Origin: JAAAPF01 sp964481035
Lineage (GTDB): Bacteria > Pseudomonadota > Alphaproteobacteria > Geminicoccales > Geminicoccaceae
Reading direction: 5' to 3'
Length of the DNA stretch: 7,708 bases
Assembly (NCBI GenBank): GCA_964481035.1
Contig: CAYZSE010000138.1
Span: 1 to 7,708, forward strand
Within the stretch, counting starts at the first letter, position 1. Every line of letters begins with the position of its first letter. The position numbers and the translations under genes are program-made. Positions 5,924-7,708 of the stretch are shown piece after piece. The notes under the pieces were generated by a model. It worked only from the letters and a program-made list of their open reading frames with translations, ran no database searches and was not told the DNA's origin.

Positions 5924-7065
5924 CAGGCCACTCCTCGATCAGGGTTCTCCGGCGCGGTCCGGGCCGGATCGTGCGGTTCCGCCGCCCGCGGGCGGCGCTG
6001 GAGCGCGAAGCCGGCCATCGCCAGCTCGCGGTCGTCGGTGCAGCTCTTGCAGACCGTCTCGCCGGCCCGCGGCACGAAGCGCCTCGCGCACGCGGTGCAG
6101 CTACGCTCGGCGGTGCGCTTCAGGGTGACGATCTCGCGGTAGGCGCCGTCGGCGGCCATCGGCTCGATCGCGTTCTCGGGGCAGCGCTCGACGCACGCCC
6201 CGCAGTCGATGCAGCGGGCAGCACGGAATTCGATCCGCGCCGCCTCGGGCTCCTCCACCCGCACCAGCGCCTCGCTCGGGCACACCGCCGTGCAGATGCG
6301 GCTGTCCCGGCAGGCGTCGGTGATGCGAAAGGCCGGAAACAGGGACGCCGGCACGGCGCGGCCCGCCGCCTCGGCCAGCCGCTCGACGTGCCGGGCACGC
6401 GCCATGGGCGCCGCAGGATCGACCTTGCGCGCCCTGGAGCCGGATCGGCGGATGCGCGGCTCCACCCAGCCGGACGGCGCTGCCACGCGCCGGAAAAAGG
6501 CCCGGCGCGACGCACCTTGATCACCCAAAGCCCGCTCCAACGGCCGCGCCAACCGCGCGGATGCGATCCGTTGGACGACAGCCGGGCGGGGCAAGTCGAA
6601 CGCTGCGGCCATGGTGAGGGCGTCGACCAGGGCCGCGTGCCAGGGGGCCGCGCACCCGCCCGCCGGGCAGTCCGCACACCAGCCGCGGTCCACGAGCGTC
6701 GGCCCGGCCGCCGCGTCCACCGCCACGAGTTCGTCACCACGTAGAGCACCGAGACACGTCACGGTGACGGCCCCGTCCAGGCGCAACGATGCCGGCACCC
6801 GCACGCACTCGACGATGCCGCTGGCCGATGGCTTCGCCAGGGATTTCGGCGCCTTCAGCGCCTCGCTCGGACACACCGCGACGCACCGGCCGCAAGCGAC
6901 GCACGCCTCGTCGCGCAGCGCGAAGCTGCCGGGAGCAACGGTGATCGCTTCGGTGGGACAGACACCCGCACAAGCGCCGCAACCCGACACCGGCGAGGCC
7001 AAGGCGATGCAACGGTCGGCATCGAAACGAAGAATCGGCTCGGCGTGGTCGGTCGGCACGCGCAC
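5923..7065 (-). CDS. arxB2: Multi-cluster ferredoxin-like protein (ArxB2/ArxB'-like), about 380 aa
   Basis: A cytoplasmic-looking iron-sulfur protein without signal peptide or membrane segments. Numbering from the GTG at 7065: an N-terminal double ferredoxin (C19-x9-C29-x2-C32-x3-C36 and C55-C58-C61-C65), a middle region with CLGALRGDEL (Cys104) and a CADCPAGGC cysteine group (130, 133, 138), an SRRAFFRR motif near 186-193, a second double ferredoxin (C252, Ser255, C258, C262, then C285-C288-C291-C295), and a C-terminal C-x2-C...C-x2-C zinc-ribbon-like knuckle (323, 326, 339, 342). In known arx loci a ferredoxin gene precedes arxA, which fits. Start choice is open: GTG at 7065 or 7059 follows GGGGAGG, whereas GTG at 7104 has no ribosome binding site. 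It overlaps arxA by one base. Its job (electron transfer or enzyme assembly) is not known to me. Confidence 0.78.
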   Translation of the reverse strand: MRVPTDHAEPILRFDADRCIALASPVSGCGACAGVCPTEAITVAPGSFALRDEACVACGRCVAVCPSEALKAPKSLAKPSASGIVECVRVPASLRLDGAVTVTCLGALRGDELVAVDAAAGPTLVDRGWCADCPAGGCAAPWHAALVDALTMAAAFDLPRPAVVQRIASARLARPLERALGDQGASRRAFFRRVAAPSGWVEPRIRRSGSRARKVDPAAPMARARHVERLAEAAGRAVPASLFPAFRITDACRDSRICTAVCPSEALVRVEEPEAARIEFRAARCIDCGACVERCPENAIEPMAADGAYREIVTLKRTAERSCTACARRFVPRAGETVCKSCTDDRELAMAGFALQRRPRAAEPHDPARTAPENPDRGVA

Positions 7066-7126
7066 GACGCCTCCCCACGAAGCTGCCCTGATCCCTGCCG
7101 CCACGGTGTGCGACAGGTCTTGTTTC

Positions 7127-7152
7127 GTTGAGTTGGAATACGTCTAGTCAAC
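7127..7152. promoter_or_regulatory. Short inverted repeat upstream of the arx operon
   Basis: GTTGA (7127-7131) and TCAAC (7148-7152) form a dyad with a 16-nt centre, close to where the arx transcript should begin. A 5-bp dyad can arise by chance, and I do not recognise the binding protein. It could be a regulator site at the promoter. Confidence 0.25.
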
Positions 7153-7168
7153 CTTTCCGCACGCCCCC

Positions 7169-7182
7169 CTGATTCAGATCAA
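7169..7182. promoter_or_regulatory. FNR/FixK/Anr-type binding site
   Basis: CTGAT-TCAG-ATCAA matches the established FNR-family consensus TTGAT-N4-ATCAA at 9 of 10 fixed bases. It is in the divergent intergenic region, about 104-111 nt upstream of the preferred arxB2 starts and about 124 nt upstream of the thiolase start. A class II arrangement (site centred at -41.5) would put the arx transcription start near 7134, where a weak -10-like TAGACG (7146-7141, minus strand) is correctly placed. Oxygen-dependent control of an anaerobic respiratory enzyme makes biological sense. Confidence 0.6.
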
Positions 7183-7248
7183 ATCGGCGCGGACCGACAT
7201 GGTTTTCCGGCTTGGACCTTGGCCGTAGGGCGAACGTCGGCCCCGCCG

Positions 7249-7277
7249 TCGAAAACGACAGCTCAAATCCGTATAAT
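7249..7277 (+). promoter_or_regulatory. Candidate sigma70-type promoter of the thiolase gene
   Basis: A perfect TATAAT (7272-7277) lies 28 nt before the thiolase ATG, with a weak -35-like TCGAAA (7249-7254) 17 nt upstream. The expected start point is near 7284, giving a leader of about 20 nt that includes the AGGAGG ribosome binding site (7295-7300). The exact -10 box stands out in this GC-rich DNA. Confidence 0.55.
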
Positions 7278-7305
7278 CTCGGCAAACCAACGACAGGAGG
7301 CCGGG

Positions 7306-7708
7306 ATGGCACGTTCGGAGGTGGTGTTGTGCGCACCGGTGCGCACCGCGATCGGCACCTATGGCGGCAGCTTGAAGACCACGGCGGCAACCGAGCTCGG
7401 TGCCGCCGCGATCCGGGCGACGCTGGAGCGCACGGGCGTCGATCCGGCCGCGCTCGGCGCCGTGGTGATGGGCAACGTCATCCAGGCCGGCAACAAGATG
7501 AACCCGGCCCGCCAAGCGGCGATCGGTGCGGGCCTGCCGGTCGAGGTTCCGGCGCTCACCGTCAACCGTGTGTGCGGCTCCGGTGCGCAGGCCATCATCT
7601 CCGCCGCGCAGGAGATTTGGCTCGACCACGTGCGGGCCGCCGTCGCCGGCGGCATGGAGAACATTGACACGGCCCCGTATCTCGATCCGGGCGGCCGCTG
7701 GGGTCATC
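7306..7708 (+). CDS. Thiolase / acetyl-CoA C-acetyltransferase, N-terminal part (3' end outside window)
   Basis: The first 134 residues of a thiolase-superfamily enzyme, which condenses two acetyl-CoA or cleaves 3-ketoacyl-CoA in the cytoplasm. It shows the family N-terminus (VRTAIGTYGGSL, 12-23), the MGNVIQAG block (55-62), the nucleophilic cysteine in NRVCGSGAQAI (Cys90) and the GGMENIDTAPYL block near 115-126. ATG at 7306 has AGGAGG five nt upstream and a TATAAT box further up. The His and second Cys of the active site would be in the missing C-terminal two thirds. The gene is divergent from the arx operon and has its own promoter, so a functional link is not implied; the role is probably in polyhydroxybutyrate or fatty-acid/acetyl-CoA metabolism. 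Thiolase identity is firm, while biosynthetic versus degradative type is undecided. Confidence 0.93.
   Translation, partial: MARSEVVLCAPVRTAIGTYGGSLKTTAATELGAAAIRATLERTGVDPAALGAVVMGNVIQAGNKMNPARQAAIGAGLPVEVPALTVNRVCGSGAQAIISAAQEIWLDHVRAAVAGGMENIDTAPYLDPGGRWGH

Noticed and set aside
3476..6142. Open frame of 888 codons on the plus strand, antisense to arxA
   Set aside because: It mirrors a strongly supported gene, has no recognisable domain, and long antisense frames are common opposite GC-rich genes because of third-position G/C bias.
7307..7320. TGGCAC as a sigma54 -24 element
   Set aside because: It overlaps the thiolase start codon and has no TTGC-type -12 element at the required spacing.
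7174..7707. Minus-strand frame opposite the thiolase
   Set aside because: The plus-strand frame encodes an unmistakable thiolase with the catalytic Cys motif; the antisense product has no family features.

Overview
The window is GC-rich bacterial DNA with tightly packed genes. It probably comes from a proteobacterium, and an alphaproteobacterium is my best guess from composition, the FNR/FixK-type site and protein style; no 16S or other taxonomic marker is present. It carries one scaffold gap of 100 N (1372-1471), so the source is probably a draft or metagenome assembly.

Layout, right to left on the minus strand: a multi-cluster ferredoxin-like protein (arxB2 type, start near 7065), a Tat-exported molybdopterin oxidoreductase with a cysteine Mo ligand (arxA type, 5923-3434), a four-cluster [4Fe-4S] subunit (arxB, 3413-2655), an NrfD/PsrC-type quinone-interacting membrane subunit (arxC, 2640-1489), a TorD-family maturation chaperone (arxD, 1176-316), and an ArsR-family repressor cut by the left edge (261-1). 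On the plus strand, divergent from this operon, a thiolase gene starts at 7306 and runs off the right edge.

The gene order B2-A-B-C-D, the cluster motif C-x2-C-x3-C-x27-C in the catalytic subunit, the Tat signal, the ArrA-like active-site segment around Cys194 and the arsenic-type Cys-Val-Cys motif in the terminal regulator together point to an anaerobic arsenite oxidase (Arx) of the ArrA/ArxA branch of the DMSO reductase family. Working model: ArxA oxidises arsenite to arsenate in the periplasm, electrons pass through the ArxB clusters to the membrane quinone pool via ArxC, ArxD loads the Mo cofactor before Tat export, and ArxB2 does an unproven cytoplasmic electron-transfer or assembly job. 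Arsenate respiration (Arr) or polysulfide/thiosulfate reduction (Psr/Phs) cannot be fully excluded from sequence alone.

Regulation visible here: a near-consensus FNR/FixK box (7169-7182) in the divergent intergenic region, fitting anaerobic control; a long palindrome that overlaps a possible leaderless promoter for the arsR gene (263-311); and a stretch of strong GC hairpins between arxC and arxD, one with a terminator-like T tract. The N gap is flanked by two identical 55-bp copies and looks like two overlapping contig ends that were not merged; collapsing them leaves all genes intact.
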